Assembly: GCA_964502525.1 (NCBI GenBank)
Contig: CAZCXH010000139.1
Location: forward strand, 1-13,799
Source of the DNA: DATLYB01 sp964502525
GTDB taxonomy: Bacteria; Bacteroidota; Bacteroidia; Chitinophagales; CAIOSU01
DNA length: 13,799 bases
Direction of reading: 5' to 3'
Shown here: piece after piece, positions 13,774-13,799 of the stretch
Position numbering within the stretch: position 1 is the first letter of the stretch
Layout: each line of letters begins with the position of its first letter
Translations under genes and position numbers: made by a program
Notes under the pieces: model-generated
Seen by the model: only the letters and a program-made list of their open reading frames with translations
What the model was told of the DNA's origin: nothing
Database searches by the model: none

Positions 13774-13799
13774 GTGAATGGTGCGCCTTGAATGGTGAA

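Larger units (their letters stand above)
13401..13799. other. Non-coding region upstream of nuoH
   Basis: About 400 bp without a convincing gene on either strand. Bases 13401-13500 hold the nuoH leader and promoter. Bases 13500-13627 show nothing I recognise apart from a lone TAACGG near 13613. Bases 13628-13773 form an inverted-repeat element, listed separately. nuoG is absent from the window, so either the complex I locus is split here or nuoG lies beyond the window. Confidence 0.6.

Overview
The window looks like a chromosomal segment of a Bacteroidota bacterium. Its NADH dehydrogenase (complex I) proteins and HrpB helicase read like Bacteroidota orthologues. Three gene starts are also preceded by boxes matching or nearly matching the Bacteroidota -7 promoter element TAnnTTTG (13442-13449, 8434-8441, 9599-9606, all minus strand). 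No genus can be named from the sequence alone.

Layout: bases 1-139 hold no recognisable gene. A complete DExH helicase, hrpB, runs rightward (about 140-2623) but has no canonical start codon in front of its Walker A motif. The gap 2624-3039 holds a strong palindrome and a short minus-strand ORF that starts like a secreted protein. From 13400 down to 3040 the minus strand carries the distal half of the complex I operon in canonical order: nuoH, nuoI, nuoJ, nuoK, nuoL, nuoM, nuoN. The 400 bp upstream of nuoH hold a promoter and a 146-bp inverted-repeat element. nuoG is not in the window.

The operon is interrupted at four of its six junctions. Between nuoH and nuoI, and between nuoL and nuoM, sit two different GxxExxY-family genes (PD-(D/E)XK nuclease fold, function unknown). 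Each is bracketed by inverted arrays of short degenerate tandem repeats with 8-9 nt periods that abut the stop and start codons of the nuo genes. Between nuoJ and nuoK lies a 101-bp element with the same design (7-nt period, inverted arms) but no gene. Between nuoK and nuoL is a larger island: a UPF0175/DUF3368 toxin-antitoxin pair on the opposite strand, ending 1 bp from nuoK, and a 346-aa protein with a possible restriction-endonuclease-like N-terminus. A REP-like palindrome and an apparent new promoter then precede nuoL.

Functionally, NuoH-N form the membrane, proton-pumping arm, with NuoI as the iron-sulfur link to the peripheral arm. The inserted genes are all nuclease-like or toxin-like and have no metabolic link to complex I. 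The best candidate for something undescribed is the recurrent architecture of short-period inverted arrays with or without a GxxExxY cargo, inserted exactly between essential co-transcribed genes without breaking them.
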